A model generated the notes under the pieces. The model ran no database searches and had not been told where the DNA came from. It saw only the letters and a list, made by a program, of their open reading frames with translations. A program made the position numbers and the translations under genes. Shown piece by piece: positions 1-13,800 of a DNA stretch of 64,000 nucleotides. Positions within the stretch are counted from its first letter, which is position 1. Each line of letters opens with the position of its first letter. The stretch lies in the NCBI RefSeq assembly GCF_037176765.1, contig NC_090024.1, positions 192,382,278 through 192,446,277 of the forward strand, given 5' to 3'. This DNA is from Anolis sagrei (lineage: Eukaryota > Chordata > Lepidosauria > Squamata > Anolidae).

Positions 1-490
1 GGCCCTGCTTACGATCCCACCGGCATCACAAGCGCGATTGGTGGGGATGAGGGATAGAGATTTCTCAGTGGTGGCCCCTCCACTCTGGAACTCTCTCCCT
101 AAGGACATCAGGCAGGCCCCGTCGCTAGCAATCTTTACGAGGAGCTTGAAAACGTGGTTGTTCCAGTGTGCCTTTCCAGAATAAGGAAACTCCTAGCATT
201 ATGTCCCAACGCACTTTATCAGAGATCCAGGATATCTGCATGCCCATCCCCCTCCAAACACCCCACCTTGTCATGCCCAGCACTTTTAATTTTAATTATT
301 ACATTTGACCCGGCCATTGTTTTTAATTGCGTCATTGGGTGTTGTTAATGTTATTGCTTTGTTTTTTGAGTTATTGTGTTGTTGTTGCTGCTGTTTTTAT
401 TGTTGTATTTGGGCTCGGCCTATTGTAAGCTGCACCGAGTCCTTCGGGAGATGGTAGCGGGGTACAAATAAAGGTTTATTATTTATGATA
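1..490 (+). mobile_element. L2-type LINE 3' end
   Basis: The plus strand reads RAFSVV then PSLWNSLPKDIR, the usual C-terminal signature of L2/CR1-clade reverse-transcriptase proteins. A 3' UTR follows and ends near a GTACAAATAAA tail. The element is truncated by the window edge. Confidence 0.7.
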
Positions 491-1700
491 GAACACACTC
501 CCAAGTAAGTTGCTATAGGACCACAGTCTTAAAAAACCATGGACTGATATCCAGCTTTCAAATCAAATGGACGAGAGGCCACCACAAGCAACTCAACTGG
601 CATTGTACTGCAGAATCTTCCTTCGTCTAAGGAAAAAATAGATACCCATAAATGTATCCCCATCAGCTTTTCCAGATGGAGCAAGATACACACTTACCTG
701 GCAAAATTAAAGTCTATGGTAGAGAATCGGGCTTGAATCAATCCCCAGCAAGCCCACAGGAAATGGGAGGCCTAGGAAAAGAATATAAATTATCCAGGAT
801 ACATATATTTGCAGTAAACAAGAGAAATAACCTTGAATACTGATGTAACTGAAAAGCAGTGGAGTGATGTGAAAATGCTCTTGTTGCCATCAAGACCAAA
901 TGTATTTCCCTGCCTATGATAGTTCAAACTCTGTAAAACTGATCCTGTAAATGTATAATACTGTTGAACTAGAGAAAAACCTGCTATGGTGAGCATCTAT
1001 TGCTTTGTGGCTGTATTACCAGCACTGACTCCTTCTACAGTCATTAGACATGACACATGGAAGCATGAGTAGACCAATCGGCAGCCCATCTTAGTTCCAG
1101 TATGCATGACTGCAATTCCCATGACGGCCTTCTATGGAACAGTTAGGAGTTTTATCTTTCAGCCAGTGACATATCATCTGAGACTCTATCATATGACGTT
1201 GCTGGGAAAGGAGTCTCCTCGTGCTGTTATTATCACACCCTGTGATAATACTGTGTCTCCCTGGAGGATGAGCACAAATGGTTTAATCACAGAAGGACTT
1301 GGAGCAAAAATCCAAGGCCTTGCTTTTACAACCTTAATATATAGCAGTGCTGGCTTCTCACATTGGTTACTAAGCAAAGTAATACATGCTAGCTTCTACA
1401 AAGAGAAAGTGAGGTTTAAAAAAGGAGAAAGATGGATCTGCTAAAGATCAGCAAGAGAGAGGTAAGGTGCAGAAGAACATCTACCATGTTGGGAAGGCAA
1501 AGTGCCTGGAGCATAAAGAGGAAAGGTGATTGTCAGAGAAAGCAGTGAAAAAACTGATGTAATGAAAAATAGCCAAAAAAAACCCCTTATGTGATTAACA
1601 TTCTGTTAACCAAAAAAAAGTAAAAGCATTTTAATTGCACACTCTTTATCTCCAGTGTATATTGTTTTTCCTCACTTTTCACTTGACCTCTCTTCACAAT
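491..1700. other. Unassigned ETNK2 intron 6 sequence
   Basis: About 1.2 kb of AT-rich sequence downstream of ETNK2 exon 6. I searched for the final ETNK2 exon here and did not find it. No repeat family was recognised with confidence. Confidence 0.5.
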
Positions 1701-1712
1701 GTGCATACTCAC

Positions 1713-1888
1713 TAAAGCAAACTGGTTCACTTGCACATAGAGGCTCTCCAGTTCTTCTTCATGCACAATTCCACTTCTTTCTTCTTGGTCCTCTTGGCCT
1801 AGTTTCTTGTAGGCCTGCAAGTAGTATCTCAGCCACTGGATCTGAACCTCCTTGCTTGGATACAGGCTGTAATCTACCTCATTCAACC
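1713..1888 (-). CDS. ETNK2: ETNK2 coding exon 6
   Basis: Reads LNEVDYSLYPSKEVQIQWLR, then YYLQAYKKLG and LYVQVNQFAL. 176 bp, acceptor ATCAACAG, donor GTGAGT, ending in phase 0. It has a short acidic insert (QEDQEERSG) relative to human. The next exon is outside the window. Confidence 0.93.
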
Positions 1889-4800
1889 CTGTTGATGATG
1901 GAAGAAACATAAGACGGCATGGCCCTTATGGGCAAAAAGCTTGAGAATGGGTGAAAACTAGGCTCTTAAGCATATAATATCAGGTTCAGTGAGGATGCTG
2001 CGAGGATGCCAGCCCATGCTAAATTAGCTTCCATAGTTCAGGTTGGACTTCAACAAAAGCATTCAGATAAGGAAATGTTAACTCCTCTCATGGCTATTAA
2101 ATGCAGAGCTCCAAATTCTGAAGAATTGAATTAAGTTTTAATTTGAACTATTTGAAATATCTTTCCAAGGCACTGGATCTGACATATCTGAATTAACTGG
2201 CAATTCTTGTGCTCTTGCTTCAAATTCTCCCCTTTTTTTTTATCCTTAAGGCCTTTATCTCTTTGGCTCAGCACAAACAAGAATGGAAAGCTTTACCAAA
2301 ACGACAACACCTACCAACACCAATCAAAAGACATGGTAAATCTAATTTATCTTTCTCCTCTTCTTGGAAAAATGATAGGCCCTGCACAAGAAGCAAGAGT
2401 CGTTTGGATCCCATCCATAAAATTGTGCAATAAGACAAAGCAAGAACAACCTTGTCTGGAAGCACATGGACTTAAAAAATAAAGTGGTTCACAATGCTCT
2501 AGTTCTGGAGAAATACTACTGACTTGGCTTTCTGCGGTAGATCTGACAGCCTTCTTCTAAAAAAACTTCCAGATTGACCTTGTTTGGCTTTTATGATCCC
2601 TGCGGAACAGAGCACAAGCTGCGCGAATAGCAGACATAATTAGCCATACAATGATTTCCTGTATTATACAAGCTCAGCAGAGAATAAATACAGAAAACCT
2701 GGGTAATTACATTCAGGTTCTTCACAAGGAGCTTGTTTCTAATCCATCTCTTGAGTCACAATTAGGGGAAGGAAAATAATCACACAACAACCTAAAATGA
2801 TGATTGGCAGTAAAGGTACTACCTTGATCATATATCAGAAAAAATATCCTTGTTGGCCAGCCAGATATTTGCAATTTTTTCTTTAAAGAAACATGACTTT
2901 GACAAGGAGACAATCACCTTCCAAATTCCCAAAGGAGTCCAACATCAGGAAGGCCTCAGTCACCATCACTACAACCTAACATAAAGGCACTAGTATTCTA
3001 TATTTCCTTTCCATTTGCTCCAGAAATTCTTAGCACAGAAAATGAGAGCAGGAAAAAAAGGCATGCTGGATTGTAAATAAAAGATGTCACAAGAGATTGA
3101 TGCCTCATGTTGTAATGATTGGCACCTGAGGCTCCATTGAAGGGAGCAGACAGGTAAGCAAAAGTACTTGCAGTTTATGAGCCCTGAAATAATATGCTGA
3201 CACAGGATCAAATTTATAATGGCAGAAAGCTTGAGGCCTGCCTCAAGATCCCACTCATATTAAACATAGTTGTACAAACAATACAACATACATTAGGGAT
3301 AGGGAAGCTTTGGATTTCCAAATGTTTTGGGCAACACCCACAGACAGAAAGACTAATAGGCATGGGTTGTGAAAGCTGGAATAAAAAACATCTGGAGGGC
3401 CAGATTTCTCTCACCCTAGTAGATTTAGTTTATGTCTCTTCAGACCAGAGCTTAGAAATAATTAGTTAAAATTAATGTTAACCCTAATTCATTTTCATTT
3501 CTACACTGGGTTTTAATCAGTCATTTAATTCATTTTTTGCATTGATTTTGAGTAATTCTGAATGCTTCATTAGCTATTAAGGTAACAAATTCATTTTAGA
3601 AATAGCTCCTAAAATTATAATATTGACAAATTGAAACTCTTTAAAAGTTTCATATTAAAATATTAATACGAAAGCTAATATTTCCAAGTTCTGTTTCAAG
3701 AAGATAATATGAGGAGGAGGAAAATCATTAGATGAGCTCAACTCACCAGCGAATTCATTGAAATGATTCCCAATGTCATATGCTTGATAGTTGTAGCCAG
3801 TGTATTCATAATCTATGAATCGGACATGACCTGAAAAGGCAGAAAGAGGAGTCGTTGGGAGAAACACATGAACCAAGATGGCCGATTTTTAAAAGAAGCA
3901 AGAAAACTTCTCTGGCATTTTTGTTTTGAATGTTTTTTGCAGGGCAAGAAGGGTCTGTGAGTTTGGCAAAGCGTTATGTATTTGTGAGATTAAGGTAACA
4001 AACCTTCTTCTTTGTTGTAGATGATGTTCTTGCTCAAAAGATCATTGTGGCAAAAGACTACTGGAGATCGAAGCTGGGAGAGATGCTCTTTCATCCAGTG
4101 AATTTCTTCTTCTAAGACCTCTAGACTGGGAATGTGCATTTCCTGATGGAGGCTTGGGAAGGAAGACAAAGTGATGCCATGTCCACTTGAAGCTATTCAA
4201 CATTTCTTAGCACAAGAGATGCATTTTCCATAAATACCAAGATTTTCAAAGCAGAGGTCCTTTATTTTGGAGAAAGACACCACCTGGAACATTCCTGGTC
4301 AAATTTGGCACTCACCAGATATGTTCAATCACAACCCATATTGCAAAGGCGGGTATGGCACTGGGGTCATACCCATCTTGCAATATGACTTCTATCATCA
4401 CCATCATCAGCTGGGCTGGATGACTAGTTGTCCAAGATATCTAGAGTTGGGGAGACATGCCATTTGACAGACAAATCCTAGATTATTCCATGAGAATATT
4501 TCTTCATTAATGTTCATTATAAAATGGCTTCAAAATAAACGAACCCACTTGCATTCAGATTTTTATCTTCAAATCCCCAGTGGGTCACAGTGAACAAATT
4601 ATACACTCGTAGCATGATCTGTCTGAAAGATCAGATAATGCCCAACTGGACCCTCTGGTGCCCTAGCTACTTCTGTCTGAAACTAGAGGTTAAATGGGCA
4701 AACCCAGATGGCAAAGGTGAAGAACGTCCCAGATATTTTGAACTACAAATCCTGATATCTCTTACTACTGGCCAAAGTATGAAATTGGCTGGGAATACCG

Positions 4801-7800
4801 GAAGCTCCATATCATGTAGATGGTATAATTTTCCTTTTCCATTTTATGGAGTTAATATAATGCAATTCTTCCGTCTTGACTCAAAAGTTACATAGTTACA
4901 ACTTCCATCATTCTCATCACTGGCAGGTCAAGAAGTTGATCATAGTCTGATACCTATATATACCTAGAGCTTATGTCCTTTTTAAAAATGACTGCCAACC
5001 ACTACTCCCTGGATGCTTCTTTAAAAAAAGGTCCTAGCACAACCAGTCAAAAGACACAGAATAGCTATTTCATTATTTACTTCACAACATATTTTTGCAA
5101 GATGAAGGTGAGAAAACAGGATAAGAATACCTGAAGTGCCAGAAAAGGTATGTGAATTTGGCAGGATAAATACACAATAAAAATCTCATCCGAAAGAAAC
5201 ATTTTATCATAAGATTTGAAATTCCATAGTTCAAGGGTTGGTAAAATGGCATTCTTGGAATGACTTAGGTGCGTTTTTCCATGTAAACCATTCCTCAAAA
5301 ATTATATTTCAAGTTTCTCTTCTTCTGAAAGTAAGGTGTGGTAGGACAACTTGTGGCTCTACATGAGTCCCTGCCTTTGAAGGCCAAATTTCAAATGCGA
5401 AGATGTCATAACAAAATGGCTTTTATGAAAGGAGCAATTCACCATACAGCTTGCTTGGTGGAATCCTCAGACTAAAAGTTGCCCAAAAAGTTAAGTACAT
5501 GTTACAGTTGTGCTGAAGTACAACTGTGGACCATGGATTGGCAAATTCGTGCAGGTGCATAAATCAAGAAAAGATGCTCATGCTGCTATGTAGCCACAAT
5601 TGGTGACTGTGTGACTGCTATGGAATTTCAGCTTTGTGCAATAAAGTCTTAAGATAAATTTAAACGGACTATTAAAAGGTTAACATACAAACTTATTTTA
5701 AAGAGATGAGCTGCTTACTTTGGAATTGTTTTTGGAAGTTTGCCACGTTGAATTCTTAATTTTCTTATACCTCCTTAAAATTGAGCCAAATCTGTATCAC
5801 AGCCACCAACTCACCATCTGTTTCGATCTCAAATTTGTCATCATAGAATCATAGTATTCAGGAAAATTGTTCTGATTTTTGTCATTTGGCAGAAAGACCT
5901 GACCCTCCATTGCTTGCTTAATTTACAGTTGGAAGGACCATAGGCCGCACTGAAAATGTAGTATGCATTATAACTCCTGGTCTATGATGGGATTTTTTTT
6001 ACTATACGTCTTCCAAGTTGTGCTTACACAATAAGAACTGTTGGCTTCAACTAGAGATAAACTTTTAATTTTACCTGGGATTTGATGACTTTCTGGTAAA
6101 CTCTGTTTTCACGAGGTTAAAGTACTTATAAAGTCTGTGCCATAGGCATGGCTTGGGGAGACTCCCATTGTTATGGATCCTGTGCATTTTAGCCATTTCC
6201 TGGGCTATTAGCCTACAACAAAACACAGTGACAAAGGTATTAAGACTTGGCTCTTTGAGCAAGCGTTTGCAGATACAATATAACAGACATGGAGAAGAAA
6301 TTGAATGACTCGACGATGCTATTGGATAACATTTTTAACTAGGAGACTCAAATTGATATATGTTTTATTGATATTGATTGTTTTACTTGCTTTTATACTT
6401 AAATTGACTGTTTTAAATTGTATTTTGTGTTTTTTGATACTGACTGTAAACCGCCCTGAGTTGCCTGTGCACTGAGAGGGGCGGTATATAAACGTAGCAA
6501 TAAATAAATAAATAAATAACTGTGGTAAGATGGAAACATGGACAAAACTACAGTCAAATGATCACTAAAATTATCTAGCCTGATTCCACTTTGCATATTC
6601 TGGTTCTTCCTTTTAGACTGTTTATAGTTTTGCCACTTCTTTAAAAATACTGACCCTGTAGCTTTCTATTATTTACATTTATATGCCGCCCTTCCCTCCC
6701 CGAAGGGGACTCAGAGTGGCTTACAAGGTATATATACATACAATATGTTATATTATTAGCATAGTACAATATCAATATTAAATATTACTATATTGTACTA
6801 TACCATTATATTGTAACATTTCTACTGTAGTTTGTTATTACAGCACTTACTATAGTAAATTGGTTGGTCAATCAATGCTACCATCAGGATCATAATCAAT
6901 AGCATGACAGTAAAGATATTAAAGTCAATGCAAATAAATCTATGTTTCAATTATATATGAATACTAATTTAACATTAATGAATGTGGGGACTGTATTTGT
7001 TAACAATGAATACAGCAGCATTTCCACTTATTAAGTAATGGAATTAATTTTTTCAAGTACTAATTAGTCAATTATGAGCTGAGAAGGAATCTAATTACTA
7101 ATAATGAATACAGTGTTATAAGAATAGCATTCAGATATATAAACAAGCCTCTTAAGCTCTTCGGTACACAGCCTTGGAAAACTGGCTTCATCTGACAGCT
7201 GCCCCCTGGGAGCTCAGAAGTTATCCATTCCTGATACAATCTACACAAGAAAATAGGCAACCAATATTCTGTGCAAATTATTTAACTTGAAATATTTTTA
7301 AATATAGTGTGGCCCCCAAATGTGCATGACATACTTTTAAATATAATATGATCCCCTGGATGCCTGAATCTGTGGACAATAGCAAAAATAGCAAACTTGG
7401 GCTAGAAGCATATCATAGAATAGCACTGAAGGTCCTAAAGAAGCCCACAAACACTTGTGTGGACAAATGAAACCACTGATATTGAATCCATGGATAAGGG
7501 GATTGTACTGTATACTCTTCTTTCCAACAGCTGATTAGAGGTCACATGAAAGTATGTTTGCAGGTCAAATGTAGAACTCCCTATGCACGGTATCTGGTCT
7601 CTGGTATAGAGGTTCTACGTCCCTGACATCAGAGGACTTCCACTGACTGATTTGCTTTTTTTAAACCTACAGCTAACACTAAGACTAAATTCAGGTCTAA
7701 CAAGGCCCTGTCCTATTACATGATTAATAAGCCTGGGAGTGAATAAAATTGCTTTTTACCATTGATCAGATTAACAAGGAAGCCTTTTTTAAACCAGTGC

Positions 7801-10800
7801 TCTCCAGATATGTGAGACTACAACTTCCATAATTTCAAGTCAGCACTGCCATTCTGGCTAGGGTTAATAGTACCTTTACTAACAGAGTACTTTGACTACA
7901 CTTTGATTTAAGCATTGCCGGGCCCAATGGGGAAACCTTCATGTGCAGGAATATCTTAAAACAGTGGGTGGCCAAATCTTCATGGGATGCTGGTTCAAGC
8001 CAATGGTTGAACATGAAGATAAATATGTTCATAACACTCTTTCTCTCTGTGGCGATGTTCATACAAATCATTCTTTCCTTAATCCTAGTAATAGTGAAAA
8101 ATGTGTATTGTGAGTGATGATGGTGGCAACATGACAACAAGGATACCTGAGGTTATTAAACTGTGGAGGCAATGCTGGCCACAGATTATGTATCCATGTT
8201 TTAGAAAAAATGTTTTCCCTGTTGTCACTTGTCAAAGTGATCAATTGTTTAGTTGAGTGAATACATAACCCCTCCCACTCCACACACACAACCTGAACAT
8301 ATTTGGCTGTCGGATATGTTCTGGCCCCAGGGCCTTCCCTGGCACAAACTCATAGCAGTAGCCATTCTCAAAGGTGCAGTAGAGATTAGGGGCACAGCCA
8401 TGGTCTTGAAGCACTTGGAAATTTCGCAGCTCATTTGCTCGGTCCACAATCAGCTCTGTCTTCCTGCCGTACACCCGTACCAAGACTGCGTCTTTCATGT
8501 TCTCATCCATGAAGCAAGCCATGAGCTTGTTGGTGATGCCTTCAGTGAAGACCTTGGTGAAGAAAGAGGAAAGAGGTGGTTGTTAAGGTAACAGGATGAT
8601 GGGACAATTATGGTGGCTCTGGGAAGAACAGAAGACTATTTGTTTCATAATCATGTGAGCTTGCTATGTTATAGTAAAGTGCTTGGAGGAATTCTTATAG
8701 AAAACATCACATGAAGACTGCAGCAGCTGTGTCAATTAAAAACATGCTATTGTGGGAGGGGGGAGTGAGTATGTTATCCTCCCATTTTTAAAAATAGAAG
8801 TATCTTCATCCTACGTTCAACTGGATATGAAAACTACCACCTCTTCATTTTCCACTATTACTGTACTATTGCGATCAGGAATGGACAAATGTAGTTTCCC
8901 AGATATTGTTGGAATGCAGCTCTCCTGAACCCAAGCCACCATAACCAACAGTGAGGGCAGATGGGACCTGCAGTCCAAAAACATATGGAGGGCTACAGCT
9001 GATCACACATGGTCTGGGCTCTAGGATAGTAATGGGCCAGTATGGTGGATCTGTGTAACATTGTTCTGCTCTGAGACTTTCCAGAGCTTCAAAGACTGTC
9101 AAAATATCTCCAAAATACAGCAAAACGTAAGTGGCCAGAAGTTCAGTTAGGTTCTGATTTTGTTTGTTTTGTTTTACTGTAAAAAAAAATACTTCAGGGA
9201 AGACTCCTAGAGACTACCAGGAGAAGCAGTTCACCTATTTTGGCTATTCAAAATGGTCCAGACTATTTGGAGGCATCATAAACAACATAGGAGGAGCTGA
9301 ATCTAAATGTTCACTTTGTATGGTGACAGAAACAAATGATGTTGGGAGGACTTCTATTGAGTTATTCAAAGAGTTACCTTTAAAAAGTAATGTCTTAATG
9401 TCAAAACTTGACTAGTTTCACAGGATTGTTTTGTCATTAAGTTTGAATGGGAACTCAAATAAGAAGTATGAGAATTTAACAAACAGACACACACTTATCT
9501 TTATTTTTGAGGGTTTGACGAAGGACCAGCAGTGGATGGGAATGGAAAAAATAAATGGGAAGCTGATTATCAGATATTTTAGTGGTGCTGTAGTAATGGC
9601 TGAATGAAAGGATGGGTTATATAATATCATTGCGATTAGCTCTTGTCCTCTTGACGCTGGCAGGGATGATGTAAATCTAGTTCTAATATTAGAACTGTGT
9701 GGATCTATAAAATGAGAAAGTAGTCACAGAGACTTCCAAACCACCTTGTTTTTTAGTTAATATGCACCAAGGTTTTGTGGGACTGGGAAGCATTTCAGAT
9801 CAACTTCAAGAACCAGGAATGGAAAAGTAGATTAACAAAATTGATAATCGTCATAAGTAGTATGTTAGCAATTTCCCTGTGTGCACATCACACTGGTGTT
9901 AAATAGTCTATCCCAAAAGTCCACAATTGCTGCAAATAATATTTTTTCACACCCCTTTTCATTATGGAGACATGTTCAAAAATACATTTGGTGCTCATGG
10001 GAAAAGATTTCCAGGCAGAATGTGCTTGATATAAAATCCTTTATGACTTGGAACCAGGCTATTTGAAGGGACACATCTCCACATACAAGTGTGGAGGAAT
10101 TCCTGACAGTACTGTCTCCCTTACTTCAAATATGAATGTACTAAATCAAGGCCAGTACTCCAAAAGAACCAGTTATTGACTGATACTGGAAGCTAAGCAG
10201 GGCCAGGCCTTGTTAGTTCTCAAATGGGAGACTGCCATGGAATATCGGGTACTAGAGCACTGGTTCTCAACCTGTGGGTCCCCAGACGTTTTGGCCTTCA
10301 ACTCGCAGAAATACTAACAGCTGGTAAACTAGCTGGGATTTCTGGGAGTTGTAGGCCAAAACATCTGGGGACGCACTGGTTGAGAACCACTGTACTAGAG
10401 GCTAGTTTTCAGGGTAAAGTGATGAGAAATCACCTGTGAGTATTTCTTGCCTAAGAAAACCCTATGAAATTTGTAGTGTTTTCTTAAGTCAAATGGCAAC
10501 TGAAAGGTACATAAATGCACTAACAAAACATATGTTTCCGAGCAGAGATTTGGGGTAAATATATTCCCATAATATCCATGAGATGAGCTGAGGACAATAC
10601 TGGGAGTTGTAGGCTAAAAAGCAACTTCCCTAAGCTATGTTCCAGAGACATAAACAAGTAGTAATTGGGTGGCATTGGAGTCCCAGATAATGGAGACATC
10701 TGTACTAAGGACGCCTATGTTCCTGCTATGACGCCTTCTCACAGATGGACAAAGGATTTGGTTCTGTCCTCCTAACTTGGCTGGCTGCCTCAGTGTATAA

Positions 10801-13800
10801 AATTCTCTTGTTCCTCCAAATACTCTTGTTCCAAAAACAAGCTCAGATACATCCTTGTGCATTCTGTTTTTATGTCACTTATATATATTCCAGCCACCAC
10901 CGAGATCCATCAATTAGAGTCAGGTTTAAAAAGATGACTCAGGAATGTAGACGTTCATTAAGACATAAGGAATAGAGTGCCTCTGAGCACACAATCTTTC
11001 TGACAAATTATGATCTGTAGTGGAACCAAGTTCAAAGTCTTCTTGTTTATAGAGAATGAATTCCAGATGCCACTAAACCTTTAGGAACCTAATTTTGGGC
11101 AATGGTGGTGGGGAATGGATTCTAGTTATTGGTTACTCTTGGTAGCCAATTAGGAGTCACAAACAAAGCCTAAAATGCTATTTTTCCAGACTACATCTCT
11201 TAGCTTTCTCCTGCCAGCACAGGTATTGTCTAAACCAGGGGTCCTCAAACTTTTTAAACAGAGGGCCAGGTCACATTTCCTCAAAGTTGGAGGGCCGGAT
11301 TATAATTTTAAAAAAAACATGGATTCCTATGCACACTGCACACATCTTATTTGTAGTGCAAAAAAAGAAAAACACTTAAAAACAATACAATAATTAAAAC
11401 GAAGAACAATTTTAACAAATATAAACTTATTAGTATTTCAATAGGAAGTGTGGGCCTGCTTTTGGCTGTTCAGATAGGATTGTTGTTGTTGTTGTGTGCT
11501 TAATCCAGGGAGCGGGGTGAGCTCCCACTGTTAGCCCTAGGTTCTGCCAACCTAGCAGTTTGAAAACATGCAAATGTGAGTAGATCAATAGGCACTGCTC
11601 CAGCGGGAAGGCATCAGTCCTCCATGCAGTTATGCCGGCCACATGACCTTGGAGGCGTCTATGGACAACGCTGGCTCTTTGGTTTAGAAATAGAGATGAG
11701 AACCAACCTCCAGAATCAGATGCGACTAGATTTAACGTCAAGGGGAACCCTTTACCTTTAATAAAATGGCAGCAGAAGAATATTGCAACTTCTTAGTGGA
11801 CGACTGAGTAAAACTGTTCTTTTTGCATACACCTCCACCATTGTATTCCTTTGATACCCCTAAATGCCAATAGCCTGAACTCTGACTTTGCTTTGAACTG
11901 TTCTTTGCTACAAGGCTTATTGAGGGTTTTCCTCCTCTGGGCATTAATAGGATTATTGATATTTATCCCTTCCCTTGCATTCCATGACAAGAATTTTAGC
12001 AGCATAGTTATCAATCCTTCGTTGCTCTAGGAAAACATTCTCTTTATTGTGTATTATGCACACCTTCTCTCCAAGAGGAAAAACATTCGTAGTCTTTCCC
12101 AGTCTCTTCTGGTGGCACTAGTCTCTCCGTTGCTATTTGCCCGAAAGCCCCCTTTCTGCCTTTTGCCCTAATCTGTTTGCAAGAGCCCATGGCTACACAC
12201 TCAATTGTTTGTAATATAGTAAAATGATAGAAGTATGCCACAAATTATGCCACATCTATTATTGGTGCAAATCCAGGAACATGTACTGAATTTTTACATG
12301 TTCAAAAAGAACAAGGAAATCAGTTTATGTAACCAGTTTTTGTCATTATGCAAGAAATAATTAATCCCACATTTCCAGACACTAGCATGGAGCTCTATAC
12401 AACTCCCAGTAAAAGTTGCACTGCATTCATAATCTCATCCTTAACACAGATTCTTTTTTTTTTGCCATTTCCATATTCTTTCATCAGATGTATTTGTTTC
12501 CATGACTTCCTATAAATCAACTTGTAACTTTGTCTAAGCATATGTAATGGAAATACTCATACATCTAAAGTTGTATAGAACAGAGATGCAATCCCCTCTT
12601 CACTTTTTGCTCTTTTTTGTGGGACCACCATAGCAAGGATGGTTCCTCTTAGAATCCTAGAGTTGTGGGCCATCCAGTTCAACCACCTGCCAAGAAGCAG
12701 GAAAATCACATTCAAAGCACCCTCAACAGATGGTCATACAGCCTCTGTTTCAAAGCCTCCAAAGAAGAAGCCTCTTGTACCAACTGATGGTACTGTTTAT
12801 TTATGTATTTAAATAAATACCCAAAACTGCTATGGTGGTATGTAAATAATCCAACATAAAACAACAATCTCTAGTTGCTTTTCAAGTAAGCAGCACCAGG
12901 ATCCAATCCGCTAAAATAGGGGTGGAAACGTATGTACATTCCACCCAAATGTTTTGACACTGTGATAGCTAAAACTGCTGGGAGTTACAATCCCACAACA
13001 GCTAGGGCTTCACGCTACTCCTCATTGTTGTAAAGGGACTTAGAGACGTGAGAGTAATCCTGTACATTTTTTTTTTCAGAATTAAGTCCCATCAGGCTTA
13101 ATGGATTGATGCCAAGGTTAAATTTGTAAAGGATTATGTACCAGTTATGTTGGGATTAAGCAACTAAGGTTGCTATGCTAGCACCGAATGTTTTTCAGTA
13201 AATTCGGTAAAATTAACTAAAGCGATCGGTTCATTTTTTATGAGCCACAAGCCCAAATTTTCCTTAAACCTGACTCGGGTTTGAATGGTTTTAAACAAAA
13301 AAGGAGATGACAATATTTTTGAAGGCTTGAGAACTTATTTTGCCTGACCACAAGGGATGTTTCTGTTCACCCAGCTGGAAACGAGAAAGTCGCATCATTG
13401 GGATGGAAGCTTCTACCACACTCTCAGATTGTTTCCATGCTACACACAACAATTTAATACTATCTTGTGGAATTCTAGTTTGTTGAGGGATGGAGAATTA
13501 TCTAATTGAACACTGCAGCATTCCTAGACTAGAATTCTAAGTACCTTACCAAACTATAAATGTCTTGATTCTATAGAATATTGCCATAACAGTTAAAAGT
13601 GTTATCAAACTGCTATAACTGTATAGTGTAAACACACTCTTGGTTATTAAAGCCTGAAAGCTACTTAAATGTCATCAACTTGTAAGCACTGTAGCATTCC
13701 CTGCAAATTAAAAAAGGTAAAGGTTTCCCCCTGGTGTTAAGTCTAGTCATGTCCGACTCTGAGGGGTGGTGCTCATCTCAATTTCTAAGCCAAAGAGCCA

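Noticed and set aside
1-1700. ETNK2 terminal exon
   Set aside because: I looked for the reverse complement of the human-like FFWALWALIQ and DFDFLRYA segments and did not find them.
2207-2482. Overlapping open frames of 74-91 codons in ETNK2 intron 5/6 flank
   Set aside because: No splice logic, homology or codon pattern, and the positions lie within an intron of a well-supported gene.
10170-10260. 5S rRNA gene
   Set aside because: Only part of 5S is present, with many changes, and it is fused to a SINE tail.
11430-11741. 103-codon minus-strand open frame, and a similar one at 13734-13988
   Set aside because: Both are translations of the family A SINE in antisense and sense, alike because the repeats are alike.
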